Source: Macrotrachela quadricornifera (lineage: Eukaryota; Rotifera; Eurotatoria; Philodinida; Philodinidae). Taken from it: a DNA stretch of 64,000 bases. Position 1 is the first letter of the stretch. The number at the start of each line of letters is the position of its first letter. The notes under the pieces were generated by a model. It had not been told where the DNA came from. It made no database searches and saw only the letters and a program-made list of their open reading frames with translations. Of this stretch, positions 34,047 to 45,840 are shown piece after piece. The translations under genes and the position numbers were made by a program. The stretch is taken from the NCBI GenBank assembly GCA_022393335.1, contig JAJEKB010020939.1, positions 783,152-847,151 on the forward strand, in the 5' to 3' direction.

Positions 34047-34465
34047 AACTTCGAGAATTTGCCTCATCTGATTCGTGCAAAAACCTGTTTTGTCGTGGGC
34101 GCCTTTACGCTAAATGTCACAAGTGTCGTGATTGGCATTTTACTGGCAATCAGCACACCTGGAATTGGGTGTGTCATTGGCACAATTGGAATGAAGCGGA
34201 TAAAGATCGCTGGCACAATGATTATGACAAGCTTTTTACCAAGCGTGATGGTGCAACGTGTGATGGTCGCTATGCTTTTGATGGTGGTGATAGTTTTGGT
34301 CGTTTATTTGGTGATGGTGCTGCTCTTGGTCGTACTCTGGCTGGTGCTGGTCTTGCTAAAGGTGAACTTGGTTCTTCTGGTTTTGGTCGTGCTTTTGGAG
34401 GTTCTATTATTTTTATTCGTGGTGATGATCTTACTGGTCACTTATGTTTGTGTGAGAAACATTAA
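34047..34465 (+). CDS. Trp/His/Cys-rich, Gly-rich protein, terminal exon
   Basis: After an acceptor (TTTTTGTTTAG ending at 34046) one frame runs open to TAA at 34463-34465, about 139 codons. The first ~75 residues are dense in Cys, His and Trp (CKNLFCRG, AKCHKCRDWHF, NQHTWNWVCHWHNWNE, DRWHNDYDKLF), suggesting a metal-binding fold. From about residue 80 it turns Gly/Ala-rich (GDGAALGRTLAGAGLAKG). The alternative +1 frame gives a hydrophobic, low-complexity product that looks like a shadow. Upstream exons are not identified and no start is assigned. I do not recognise the family. Confidence 0.5.
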
Positions 34466-36057
34466 TAATTTTATGTTTAAACCAAGTTTTGTGAGGATTT
34501 ATCCATATATTGTGTGTTTCGGAGCTTTTCTTCATACAATAAAAAATTAAGATGTGAAAAAATAGGGTCTTCAACATCAATCACGTCACGAGATGGTAGG
34601 TATGCATCAGCGTCACTTCAGAACTGGAGACTGGCTACAAACTTCGTCTTCCAGTGATAAAACCTATAGATCCTTGTTCTATAATTAACAAACATTCTAC
34701 TTTTAAAATCAACAATGTCATACCTGGATCAGAGAGCTCAATGAACGTGCCTGCCAATGAATAAACCAACAACTAATTAATAACAGAACAAAAAATAAAA
34801 AGAAATTAAATGATGCAATGAATTATCCTATCAGATATCTAGCAATATTACAATGCAAATCATGAAATGGAACAGTGAGGAAATCACTATATCACTTGAA
34901 AGTAGACTTGTGACGATCTTTTCTAAGGATTTGCATTCATGATGAAGAAAACATAACTGATATCCAGGATCTCTAGCTAAAAACATCAAAGCTCGATTAA
35001 TGACTGGAACCAACCTCACATTGCTACGCTTCATTATGCATAAGAAACCTTCATGGCATATGAAACGGCTTATCGAATACCAAAGCAATTAATCATAGGA
35101 CAGAAAATTAACTAAAACATTCTCTTCAGTGTAAAAAAAAGCATTTCCTATCTTTCGATTCATTTTCGTTTCAATAAAAAAAATTTTGTCAGAAATTTCA
35201 AAAAACAACAACATCTCACTCTCATAAATAGTACTATCCACTGAAGTACATTTTCTCATTATAGATGACTAATATCAGACTCAACAACTACAAAGACAAG
35301 AGACTAATTAGTGCAACACCTGTACCATGAAAACTATTATCCTTATCAATGTTATCCCGAAAGCAACTTAACAAAATGAGTACATTCGGTTTATCGTTTC
35401 TCCGGGAAACGATTAAAAAAACAGAAAACATTTCTTATAACTTGTACAGCGGTACAGCTAAATCGAAATACAAAAATTATAACATCGGCAAGAAGCTTCT
35501 TATGCACAAAATAACAACACAGTATTGGCTCTCTCATCACTATATAGATCTATGTAACATAATACTATATTCTTTCCTACCTTTCCTTCAGACACTTCTA
35601 AATCTGTACGTCTAACTGACGAGGGAATATAACAACATGTTCAAGCCGCTTAGGCCCATCTTTTAACCATAAGTAGACTTCAATGAGGTATGAAAAACCT
35701 AAAGAGGATTCATCCCTTCGTGCCTTTGTTATCGAGATATCGAATTCTCAAGAGATATACGAAAATAGAGAATGAAATGAGAAATAATTGTTTTCTGAAA
35801 AATAATCGAGAGTTAATGGGTGAGACTTTTCTGAACTTCATATCCTACTTGGTCAACCTGTTTTGACTGAAGAATTAGATCAAATTTTATCAACAATATC
35901 TCTACTTATTGCTCATTATTTCAGAGAGCACTCAAAATTCTTTTTTTACTTCTGGTCTCATTTTAAACGAGAATAATCTTCCATGGAGAAGATCAATGAA
36001 AGTGATAGTCCAGAAAAAAATGGGTAAAGCATAGTGCTTTGAGCAAGGGGGAAAAAG
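34466..36057. other. Intergenic, nothing recognised
   Basis: Short frames on both strands (for example 34831-35088 and 35349-35615) lack motifs and context and are not called. Confidence 0.4.
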
Positions 36058-36185
36058 CGGATTCCGTGTATCGGCGATACGGTGGCGATACGCACGATAC
36101 GTACGATACAGTCGCGATACGTACGATACAGTCGCGATACGTACGATACGATGGCGATACATACGATACGTACGATACGCTTGCA
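36040..36185 (-). repeat. GATAC satellite with GCTTTTTCCCCCTTG end (copy 1)
   Basis: The plus strand reads CAAGGGGGAAAAAGCGG followed by many GGCGATAC, CGATACGTACGATAC and CAGTCGCGATAC words. Read on the minus strand this is GTATC repeats running into CCGCTTTTTCCCCCTTG. The same join occurs in opposite orientation at 43810-43947. Confidence 0.75.
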
Positions 36186-36616
36186 ATCCAGAGAATATTT
36201 GTAGAACTATGATGATAACATTTGATTGAATGACGAAAATATAAAATCTACATGACAGAATCCATGAGATTAAAACCTCTCCTTCTAAAAACAGAGTCAA
36301 TTTTCGCTAAAAATTTCAAAACTTTTACCCTCAGCACTTTTTTCGGCATTTTTACTGACGATATTTAACTACTTTACCAAAGGTACACATTGGCTTATAT
36401 ACATATAAAGTATAATAAAAAGAAAAAAAAGGAAAAGAGAAAAAGTAGTTATTGTTTCGCTATATTGAACCAACTATATGACGCAGCAATTCATTTATTG
36501 TGTTGCACTAGAGAAATTAAAAAAACTTTTGTTTCTCGCCTTCATTCACAACTTTTTGCTGTACACATCATCTCGCCATCATTTTTCTTTCTTCATATTT
36601 CGATTCTTGTTGTGCA

Positions 36617-39116
36617 ATGCCATTACCAACGTTGAACTTGGATATTACAGTACTTCCTCCAGATGTGTTATCATTATATGATGAACCTTTTTATGAATTA
36701 GTTTCTAAATTAGCTGGCCCAGTCGAAGCCAAATTACTTCAAGTACAAGGTGTTCGTAGTGCCTATTCATTAATGCATATCGAAGATATTTTTAATGTAT
36801 TGAAGTATGAATGTAAAGCATTGGATCAAATTAAAACACATGCTTGTCTGTTATTGGATGATAATCGATGTATTGTTAAACCTGGGTGTAAAAGCAATTT
36901 ACAATATTTTACTAAATTACTCAATTTAAAGAATCAAGAACATTTGAAAACAATTACAGTTCAGATGAAATTAAAGCAAAAGTCAAATGATTATGATAAT
37001 AATAATACATCTACGTTTACATCTCAATCATCAGCAGAAGTCTTTCCTGTTTCTTCACCAGCATCACAAGATACAACGGCAACAACAAGTAAGTATATAA
37101 AATCATTTGGTATAATTAATTACCTTATTTCAATTATACGGGTTTTCAATAGTGACTATTCTTCGAAAATTAAAAAAAACATTTTTTAAATAAAAAAATA
37201 TCAAAAACAATTTAAATATCTATTTTGTATTATTTCTACGATAAAAATTGTATTGTATATTATCTGCCATATGTCTTTTGTGATAAGTAATATTTTAGAA
37301 ATTGACTAGGATATTATTTTACATTAATCGTACGAATAAGTTATCTATCAAACTTAGTTTTACTTTAGATAAATGCTCAAAAGATCTAAATTTAGATGTG
37401 TATCCAAAACATTCAATAAATAATTGATAAAACATATTTTTAGCAAGAAATATGTAATAAAAATTATGAATGATATAATGGATTCTGTCTTTAGTTAAAT
37501 TAATCATGAACAAAGCAATCATAGATGATGCAGGCTAAGAAATATCGAGATAAGCTATTAGTACTAGCCACTAGTATTAATGCTGAAAACTGATTATTTG
37601 AGCAGGACATTAAAATGCTAGCTAGACATTAGCCAATATTTATTGTTTACTTTACGATTTATGTTAAATAATAATAGGATTACATTATGTACAGTGTAAT
37701 CTTATTAAATTGATGTCATTTAGATACACGATTAAATAAAGAAAAAAATAAAGATTTACATAAGGAGAATTGATGAAAACAATTAATATGACAGTCGCAG
37801 CTATTATTTTATTTTAACGTACAAAATGATAATAGAACTCATGAAATCTTCACAATTAGAGAACAAAATAAAATATTTCTTAGTGTTTGCAGAATAGCAA
37901 TCAATTATAATTCATTCATTTAAAATATAAAAAAAGAATAAATTCTTAATAAACAAAAAATTGTTTTATTTTGAACATAGGATGCATAATGGATTACACA
38001 ACTGCTGTATCCGTAATTTTCTATTATGAATAACATTTTTTTCTATAATATCCTATATATTGTGTACTTTTGTAATAATAAATTTTCATATTTTTTAAAG
38101 TTTTATTCCTTCGTTTTGTTAAAAATAAACAAAATCTTATTTTGTGATAATAAATAAAGAAATACTTATACTTCCTAATCAGTGATGATTTTTTCTTTAT
38201 TTCAATCTTAAAAAGTTATAATACAATTAGATGCGTATTGAAAACTGTCAAACATAGAAAATAAAACGAGAGAAATAAATTATACTACGAAAAAACAAAA
38301 TATGACTACTATAGCGATACTCACTTCATTATCTATAAATGAGTCGTAAGAAAAAATTCACAAAAGTGCTTACCAAACTATACAAATAATATTCATATGC
38401 ATAAAAATTGTTCGCTCACTAGTACAAATAATTTAAGTACTCATGGTATTAATTCGTTCTCGATGAATGAGTATGTTTACTCTTGATGGTAAATCAATGA
38501 ATTAAGTAACATGAAACGATGAGTAAAAGCACCGTCGATGTTTTCCATTTAAAAATTGTATATATACGAGACTATGACATAGATGACCTGATAGTAAATC
38601 CAATATTTACAATTTACGGTATTTTTTTGTTTTCGTTTAGATCAAACGAATGTATCAAATCATCGAAATTTTCTCATAGCAACATTAGATGAATGGGTTT
38701 ACAAAAATAAATTAGAACTCAATCTATCGAACAAAACATTAGTTGAAGGTACAGATTACAAGCTGACCGTATTGTTTAATCAAGCATCAGAAACAGCTTT
38801 TATATCCTGTGCTTGTGGTGTTCAAATCAACTTACCAAAAGAAAAAATGCACTTTTCTTTAAGTAATTACTATAAACATGTGAGACCTACAAGATGTAAA
38901 ATGATTATGAACAAAAGAAAATCTATCTCAAATAATATGAATCATGAAGATAATGAATCATCTCAACAACAAATATTAGAAATTGATGTAGTGGATAATT
39001 CTACAACACCAAAATCAAATAATAATAAGAAGAAGAAACAATCTCGCTATTCATCTAAGAAACGTACTCAATCAGCCTCATACAGTGATTCCTTGAAAAA
39101 GATTCGACAACATTGA
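36617..39116 (+). CDS. Two-exon protein sharing the N-terminal domain of the neighbouring transposase-like gene
   Basis: Exons 36617-37088 and 38641-39116, with donor CAA|GTAAGT and acceptor TTCGTTTAG; the phase agrees (1/2) and gives 315 residues. The 1552-bp intron is long for this window. Residues 1-~110 (LPPDVLSLYDEPFYELV, HIEDIFNVLKYECKALDQIK, ACLLLDDNRCIVKPG) align with the start of the gene at 39833. The second exon has a compact module with CACGVQINLP and a later H...RPTRCKM, plausibly a zinc-type or DNA-binding fold, then a Ser/Asn/Lys-rich basic tail (NNNKKKKQSRYSSKKR), a probable nuclear localisation signal. No DDE core. It may be a shortened, perhaps domesticated, relative of the transposase-like gene or its DNA-binding partner. 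Confidence 0.7.
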
Positions 39117-39832
39117 TATAAAACTTGCACTTTTCATTAGAGTAATGACATACTTTTTATTTTAGGAGCATTTACTCGATACGTTTTTATAAAATTAATA
39201 TTATACTTCTATTTTTATGGATATATTTTGTATTATTTTGATGTACATATTTCACTTTTTTTATTGAAGTTATTAACAATAGAAAGACAATAAGAGTGTA
39301 ATAGTAGGAAAATATGGAAATAAATAACTATGCTGCAGTTCTTTATCTTACTTTCACTGAATAAAATATAACGGTTCACATGAATTTTACTGTATAGTTA
39401 CGTAGTGTGTACATTACGTAATCGTTCAAAAGATAACTCATCATATAATATTCAATATATCATTCATTCTATTTCATAGGTAATATGATATATTTATTCA
39501 TCAAGTTTTCGCATCTATTATTTTTTTGCTCAGTCGTAAATAGGAGGCTTTAAAGGAAAACAATAGTGCCTATTAACTCTCTTTCTCGATTCGAGAAACT
39601 TCAACAACAATTTCTTATCCTCTTCTCTGAATATTTATTTATCTAATTTATGTTCCAGTTCTAGATTATTTCTTTATTATTTATTCGATTATTTTTCTTC
39701 AAATACTTCGATCATTTATTTTTCATATACTCAACCAAGTTTGTTGGACAAGGTAAATATATTCTCTATTGAAAAACAAAAAGTCTTATTTTCATACCTG
39801 TACTTTAGAAAAAAGCAAATATTTCATCACAA
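39117..39832. other. Spacer between the two related genes
   Basis: AT-rich sequence with no gene. A TTTAGAAAAAAG acceptor-like word lies just before the start at 39833. Confidence 0.4.
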
Positions 39833-42629
39833 ATGTATTCATCGTTAGAATTACCGGACGATGTCCTTATGTATTACGGTAAAGAATTTTTTGATATAGT
39901 AAATGAAAAATGTGAGAAAATTGTGAAAGATTTGATGGAACAGCTCTCTATTGATTCTGCCAAAACATTACTTGGTGTTGAAGATGACATTTTCTATTTT
40001 CTAAAAGAAAATTGTAGCGCTCTAAAGTATATAAAGGAAGAAGCGTGTCTGTGTCTGGATGATGGCGAGATTATTATCAAACCAGGTTTACGCCTTGATT
40101 TTGATCGATTTATTGCGGCTTTGCGTGCCAAAACTATTCAAAGTCAATTATCACAATCTACAGCAGTACCATCTGATAATAATTCTTCTTTGTCTAATAC
40201 ATTAATACTGCCCGACATGTTTGAACAGAATAATTCTTTTCTCAAACACTTTATCAACAACATTTCTAGTAATCAAAAAAAGTCGAAGAACAATTATCGG
40301 TATAACACACAGATACAAAGTTTTGCGCAAGCATTATATATTATGGGAGGACGCAACACATACGAATTTGTTCGTTTGAATCTTTCTGGTGCGGTACCAT
40401 CGATTACTTCTATTAATAATTCTATTGCAAAAGCTGGTGGACAGATCATGGAAGGTGAGTTTCGATATGATGTTCTTCATCATTTACAAGCTTCAAACAA
40501 TTATCAGCTTGCTGTTTGCTCCGAGGATTGTACAAGTGTTATCCAGAAAATAGTATATAATGCGTCTAATGATACCTTCGTCGAATTTTCAACACCACTC
40601 GATCATGGAATTCCTGTACCGCGACATTTTCAAACTGACTCGTATGAACAGTTGAAAGCGTGGTTCGAGAATAACGATAAATCGAATCTTTTGAATGTTC
40701 ATATGTTGGAGCTACTCACTGTATCTAAATTCACGTCGTCTCCATTTCTTCTTGGAGCTTATGGAATTACGAGTCAATTCAACTCAATTGATGTTCTTCG
40801 TCGTTGGTTGTGGATATATGACCATTCTCGGCTTTCAAATATTCGAATTCTTGCTTTTTCAACTGACTGTGATGCAAAATATTTAAGAGCCATGCGACTC
40901 ATTACAGGATTTTTCGCAAAGCTGCCTAATGTACCTGTGAGTGAACGCAGTGATGCGCTTGAAGTGAAGTTACCGAAAGAGTGGTCTTCGTGGTTTTTTA
41001 TGCGAACAAGACAGCTATTTTTTTGTTTTCAGGATCCGGTACACTTGTGTACTAAGATTCGCAATCGTCTTCTTTCTAAGTCCGCCTCAATGATAATTGG
41101 AGAGGAACAAATATCGATTGATGTACTATTAGATTTAATTAAGAATCAATCGAAGCTGATTCATGGTTTAATTAAAACAGATATTCAACCAAAAGATAGA
41201 CAAAATTTTAGTTCGTGCGTTAAGATCTCTAGTGTTAATGTTTTGTCTGCTCTTGAAGATGCTTCTGGCTCGTATGCTACACAAATGTACTTACGCCTGT
41301 TACGTAGTATTATACTAGCTTATATTGAAAAAAATACATCAATTATGGATCGAATATATCATAGCTGGTTAGCAGTATTTATATGTCGAATTTGGTGGAG
41401 CTGGTTGCAGTTAGCTGACGTGGAAAGACTTTCCACAAAATATCAGAAGAACATCAGAAATCCATTCTTTATTACAATGGCTGCTTATCATTCAATTGAA
41501 ATCAACGCCCATACATTACTTTCAGTTGTTCTTCTTGTTTGTCAGCTTGAGTTACCTGAATCAGCTTTGTCTATACCAACCCAGGTCGAAGATTCCGGCC
41601 TCCGGAAACCAGCGGATCCTTGCCGGAACCGGCGGGAAATATCAACGTATCCGGCCGGAATTTAGCGGAAATCACCGGATCAGGGAAGCAGTATTCCGGG
41701 CCGGAATATGTTCGGATTTTTCTGGTGATTTCCGGTCGTTTTCCCGCCAGAAATGCTCGGAATTTAACCGGAAGTCACCGGAAAAATCCGAACAAATTCC
41801 GGCCCGGAATACTGCTTCCCTGATCCGGTGATTTCCGTTGAATTCCGGCCGGATCCGGTCCGTACGCTTCGACCTGGGAAGTTTTAATTCACAGACTTGT
41901 AAAAATATATTCAGATTAACACGATCAATGTCTGGCACATTCTCGTCAAATGTAAATTTTACAGTCGATCAATTTCTTAGACGAGCTGGCAAACTTTCAG
42001 TCTTACAAGACATTGAAAGACAAAATGAGCATGATGATTCTGAATGTTGTTTAAGCTTTCCTAAACATCACAAACGATATTACAAAACACCTGCACTACT
42101 AACTGATCGTTTGCAAGTTTCTACCAACATCTTAACAAAAAATACTATTGAAAAAACAATTTATCATGCTTTTGATGATGCATATGAAATGTTGTCTATA
42201 CTTGGCATTGATGAAACTTTAAAAGAGGCACAGAGAAGTAGTTTGGGTGAAGTGAGTACGTTTGTGCGTGTTTAAATTGAAAAAACCTCTCACACTACTG
42301 ATTATAGTGAAGGTTGGAATGGCTACTCTGATGATGAATCAGATTCCGAAGCAGAAAATGATCTTGATATAATTGACATAAGCACAGAAAGTTCTTCGGA
42401 AGATGAAACTGAAGAGTTGCTTCTTAACTCTCATCAAAAAACTTCACAATTTAAAGGAGTACGAATTTTTAACAAAATTCCTACTTCACAAATCAATTCA
42501 TATTTTCGTATTAAAATTGACGGAACCGAAAAATTTATGCATAAACAAACTGCATGTTGGCTTCTCACCGACAGCAAACCTTCACTTTCGGCTGATAGAC
42601 TTCAACGTGTTCAGCAGACAAGTCGATAA
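39833..42629 (+). pseudogene. DDE transposase-like gene split by a palindromic insertion
   Basis: The first part (39833 to about 41579, ~582 codons) starts with the domain shared with 36617-39116 (LPDDVLMYYGKEFFDIV). A large core follows with FSTDCDAKYLRAMRL (D345) and CFQDPVHLCTKIRNRLL (D401, H404). The latter is the DxxH...K..RN signature of P-element/THAP9- and hAT-like transposases. After the 299-bp insertion at 41580-41878 the coding resumes as FNSQTCKNIFRLTRSMSG in another frame and runs to about 42275, then after a short gap ends in QTACWLLTDSKPSLSADRLQRVQQTSR with a stop at 42627-42629. Removing the insert plus one AA restores a continuous frame across the site. The TAA at 42273-42275 may lie in a short intron. 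The superfamily is tentative. Confidence 0.65.
41580..41878. mobile_element. 299-bp GC-rich palindromic insertion
   Basis: The ends are CCCAGGTCGAAG (41580-41591) and CTTCGACCTGGG (41867-41878), perfect inverted repeats. Inside, long arms (about 41650-41720 and 41770-41845) are nearly perfect complements rich in CCGGA/TCCGG words, so the single strand would fold into one long hairpin. It is far more GC-rich than all its surroundings. AA on both sides is a possible 2-bp target duplication. No protein is encoded; open frames on both strands across it are artefacts of the palindrome. Confidence 0.85.
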
Positions 42630-42664
42630 TGTTTCACAAAAGAATAAAATTGAACATTGGAAGT

Positions 42665-42930
42665 GTGTGATATGTTTAGAATGTATGAAAAGTATAACAT
42701 GTATCTGTCTAATGTTTCTGACTTGTATATAAACTGTTGTGTGTGGTATATGTATAATGCGTTGTGTATAGGTATGTTGTGTATATGGTCTGTTCATGTT
42801 GTGTTATGTTGTGTGTGGTATATGTATAATGTGTTATGTTGTATGTAGTATATGTATTATGTGTTGTGTTGTGTGTGGTATACGGTTGAATGTCTTATGT
42901 ACCTTATGCATATGCTATGTTGTGTATGAA
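42665..42930. repeat. TG/TA-rich simple repeat
   Basis: Irregular GTTGTGTGTGGTATATGTATAATG-like units repeat about five times after the transposase-like gene. The frames 42582-42797 and 42657-42848 are repeat by-products. Confidence 0.7.
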
Positions 42931-43780
42931 TCCGTGATATGAAATTAGAAAAAAAATCATTGTTTATCTTGATATGTAATTCAATAACATGTAGAAATAT
43001 CTAGTGTAGAATAAGTGTTATTGTATTTTTGTAATACGAACGGAAAATGGACGTTTCGGTCTCTATACGACTATTTTCAACCAAAATAATCAGAGCATGA
43101 TGATGTAAAATTAAGCAAGAACATGCAAGTTGAATGCAATTTGAAAAATTTGAGAATGTTGAAAACCAGAACACATGAACTTGATAACGTCACAAACTTA
43201 GTTTAGATTAATAATAAATGCATTATAATTAAAATAATCTAGAGAATAACATAATGCAATGAATAATGAAATCAATAATAATAATAATAATTCAACTATT
43301 TCTGGTAACAGTTTAACACAATAAATATCACTCAAGATTGCGTCCTAGTTGTTTTGTACCATCATGTTCTTTTCGTTCTGGTCGAAACTGGCCGTGTAGA
43401 GACCAAAAAACTCCTTTTTTTCCTTTCATATAATAAAATAAATACTATTTTACATTTGATATTTCCACATATTATGGAAAAAAAATATTATAATACTTTA
43501 CTTATTGATTCTTAATTTTTGTGTTTTAATAAAATACGAATGAACAAAATTGCTCTGTTCGATACAGCAATCTTGATATCCATCGGACTGGTGACATGTT
43601 TTGATTCCTGATATCGACAGAGAGCTCTTCTTTATTTACTTGTGCTCTGATTTGACAATACAAATATTTCTAATGTTTGCTTAGATGGGACTAGCTCGTA
43701 TATCAGAGAACATTATGTTTAATAAGAATCTGTAGTCAACGAAGGAGATGCCCAGAATGAAATGAAGATATAAAAGATCT
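42931..43780. other. Intergenic, nothing recognised
   Basis: AT-rich sequence with a short AATAAT microsatellite near 43270-43295. No gene. Confidence 0.4.
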
Positions 43781-43799
43781 ACTGAGGATGTGAAGGATG

Positions 43800-43947
43800 C
43801 ATTAGCAATCCATACGATACCAACGATACATTGGCGATACATACAATACCGACAATCCATTGGCGATACATACGATACCGACAATCCAATGGCGATAGAT
43901 ACGATACCGACAATCCGACGATCCCACGATCCGCTTTTTCCCCCTTG
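43800..43947 (+). repeat. GATAC satellite with GCTTTTTCCCCCTTG end (copy 2)
   Basis: Repeats such as ATTGGCGATACATACGATAC and CCGACAATCCA run to about 43920, then CCACGATCCGCTTTTTCCCCCTTG. Similarity to copy 1 at 36040-36185 (opposite strand) stops after CCCCCTTG, where the Penelope-like RT fragment begins. Confidence 0.75.
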
Positions 43948-43951
43948 GGCT

Positions 43952-44760
43952 ATGGGCTCAGCATGCACACAAGTGCTTGCAGACATATATGTTAGAAAAT
44001 GGGAAGAACATTTAATAAAAGAACAACAAAAACAAAAAGAATTATATTTCCGATTTAGAGATGACGTTTTTCTGACCACCAAACTATCAGCAGAGGGAAT
44101 CAACAGAATTTTCGAAGAACTGAATGAATCCGATCCGAATTTAAGGATACAATGGGAAGGAGGAAAATCAGTTGGTTATCTTAATATCACAGCAACAATT
44201 GAAATTCCAAATTTTAGAACAATAACATTTCGCAAGCTAGCAGCACAACCCTACGTATTACCTTATCACTCGTCCCATCCGAAACATATCATGAGAAACA
44301 TACCATATGCAGCCGCATTAAGAGCAACACGAATCTGCTCACACTCCAACGATCTCCGTGAAGAATTATCTAGAATAAAAGTAATGTTATTGCTAAATAA
44401 ATATCCATCAACATTCATAGACCAGCAAATGCGACGATTTTATAAAGATCTAACAAAAACAAAGACTTCTGACTTATTATTAGGAGATAACCATACAACA
44501 TATCGAGAAAAAGTACTAGATGAACAATGGAACAAAAAAGAAAAATAGATTTCCGAAACGATATACTCTGCCACTTCTCGTACACACCGGCACTAGCACG
44601 TTTTGGGACAACGTTTCACCAAGTATGGAAAGAAATCTTTCAGGAAACACCGTTAGATGACACACATGTAATTTATGCCAATAGACTAACTAGCAATTTG
44701 AAACAACTACTAATAAAGAAAAACCCAGACAAAAAGATCTTGAAACTTCAACCACAATAA
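43952..44760 (+). pseudogene. Penelope-like (Athena-type) reverse transcriptase fragment
   Basis: The fragment opens at MGSACTQVLADIYVRKWEE, equivalent to RT motif B (GSPxS), so all upstream RT motifs are missing. It continues with YFRFRDDVFLTT, where RDD is the catalytic motif, and then VGYLNITATIEI and RTITFRKLAAQPYVLPYHSS, matching later RT motifs and the thumb. The frame stops at 44548 and continues in another frame from about 44527 (FSYTPALARFG, FHQVWKEIF, NRLTSNLKQLL) to TAA 44758-44760, so one frameshift is present. Athena elements of bdelloids lack the GIY-YIG nuclease and associate with telomeres; no GIY-YIG is seen here. It is a 5'-truncated, inactive copy joined directly to a GATAC satellite. 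Confidence 0.8.
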
Positions 44761-44994
44761 CCGATATACATCTGAACTAAAATTAAAAATAAGAAAAATA
44801 AAAGAAGAACAAAAGAATAGAAAGTACATCAGGTAATAATAAAAAACTCATCGAATAAAAAACAACAAACAGCAATAACTAACGAACACTAGCTAGCACT
44901 GAAAATTGTAGAAACAACAAAAAAAGTACTAGCACTAACAAAAAATAAGATCAAAAAGAAATCTTTCATGAAATAACTTTCATAATGTAAAAGT

Positions 44995-45165
44995 ATTCAT
45001 CTCTGCATCTTCTCATTATAAAAATATTTCACAATATAAATAATATTCATCTCTTCACCTTTTCAATGTAAAAAATATTTCTCAATATAAATAATATTCA
45101 TCTCTTCACCTTTTCATTGTAAAAAATATTTCTCAATATAAATAATATTCATCTTTTTATTGTAA
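44995..45165. repeat. 51-bp tandem repeat after the RT fragment
   Basis: ATTCATCTCT or a variant occurs at 44995, 45045, 45096 and 45147 (steps 50, 51, 51), each unit with TCACCTTTTCAATGTA and ATTTCTCAATATAAATA. Confidence 0.85.
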
Positions 45166-45319
45166 AATATTTCCTTCTTTTGAAAATAACCCTTACGGTA
45201 AAAATACATCTCCTTGATCTATAAATAGTTCTTACTATATTCACTCTTAGACTTTCTCTTATTATATTTTCTCTAATTCCTTCTACTGTAAAAATGTTTC
45301 TTATTGAAGAACCTTTCTT

Positions 45320-45575
45320 ATTGTAAAAATAGGTATTATAGTAAAAAACATATCATCTTTACTTCTCTTTATTGTAAAATGCTCATTTTCACTTCTCTTT
45401 ATTGTAAAATACTCATCTTCACCTTCCATTATTGTAAAATACGCATCTCCGTCTCTCTTCTTAATTGTGAAATACGCACTTTTACTTCTCTTTATTGTAA
45501 AATACTCATCTTCACCTCTCATTATTGTAAAATACACATCTTCATTTCTCTTCATTGTAAAAACACATCCCAATC
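45320..45575. repeat. 30-bp tandem repeat
   Basis: ATTGTAAAAT or a variant at 45371, 45401, 45431, 45464, 45494, 45524 and 45554; all steps are 30 bp except one of 33. Since both step lengths are multiples of three, frames on both strands stay open (45301-45573 minus, 45304-45597 plus). This is periodicity, not coding evidence. Confidence 0.85.
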
Positions 45576-45651
45576 ATATAAAAAATCTTCTACATAAAAA
45601 ACCACTTCTTACACATCAGCATTAATACTTAAAAGATACACCATCATGAAT

Positions 45652-45840
45652 TAAAATGCATCAAAAAACCAAAACATCAAAAAATGAATTAATAAAAATG
45701 CATTAAAATGCATTAAAAACCAAAACATCAAAAAATGAATTAAAATGCATTAAAATACATTAAAAAACCAAAACACCAAAAAGAATAAATTAAAATGCGT
45801 TAAAAAATCAAGATATTAAAAAATGAACAAAAATGTATTA
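45652..45840. repeat. ~50-bp AT-rich tandem repeat
   Basis: Units with AATTAAAATGCATTAAAA and ACCAAAACATCAAAAAATG repeat three to four times (anchors 45669, 45720, 45768; steps 51 and 48). Confidence 0.75.

Noticed and set aside
34059..34550. 163-codon hydrophobic frame overlapping the Trp/His/Cys-rich exon
   Set aside because: Low-complexity Val/Leu-rich shadow of the GGT-rich (Gly) codons in the frame that follows a good splice acceptor.
35349..35615. 88-codon plus-strand frame
   Set aside because: No motif, no conserved composition, isolated in AT-rich spacer.
41672..41938. Frames on both strands with near-identical peptides (IRPEFSGNHRIREAVF...)
   Set aside because: They arise because the DNA is a long palindrome, so both strands read the same sequence.
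45301..45597. Overlapping open frames on both strands with repetitive peptides
   Set aside because: A 30-bp tandem repeat keeps frames open on both strands; no start context or protein match.
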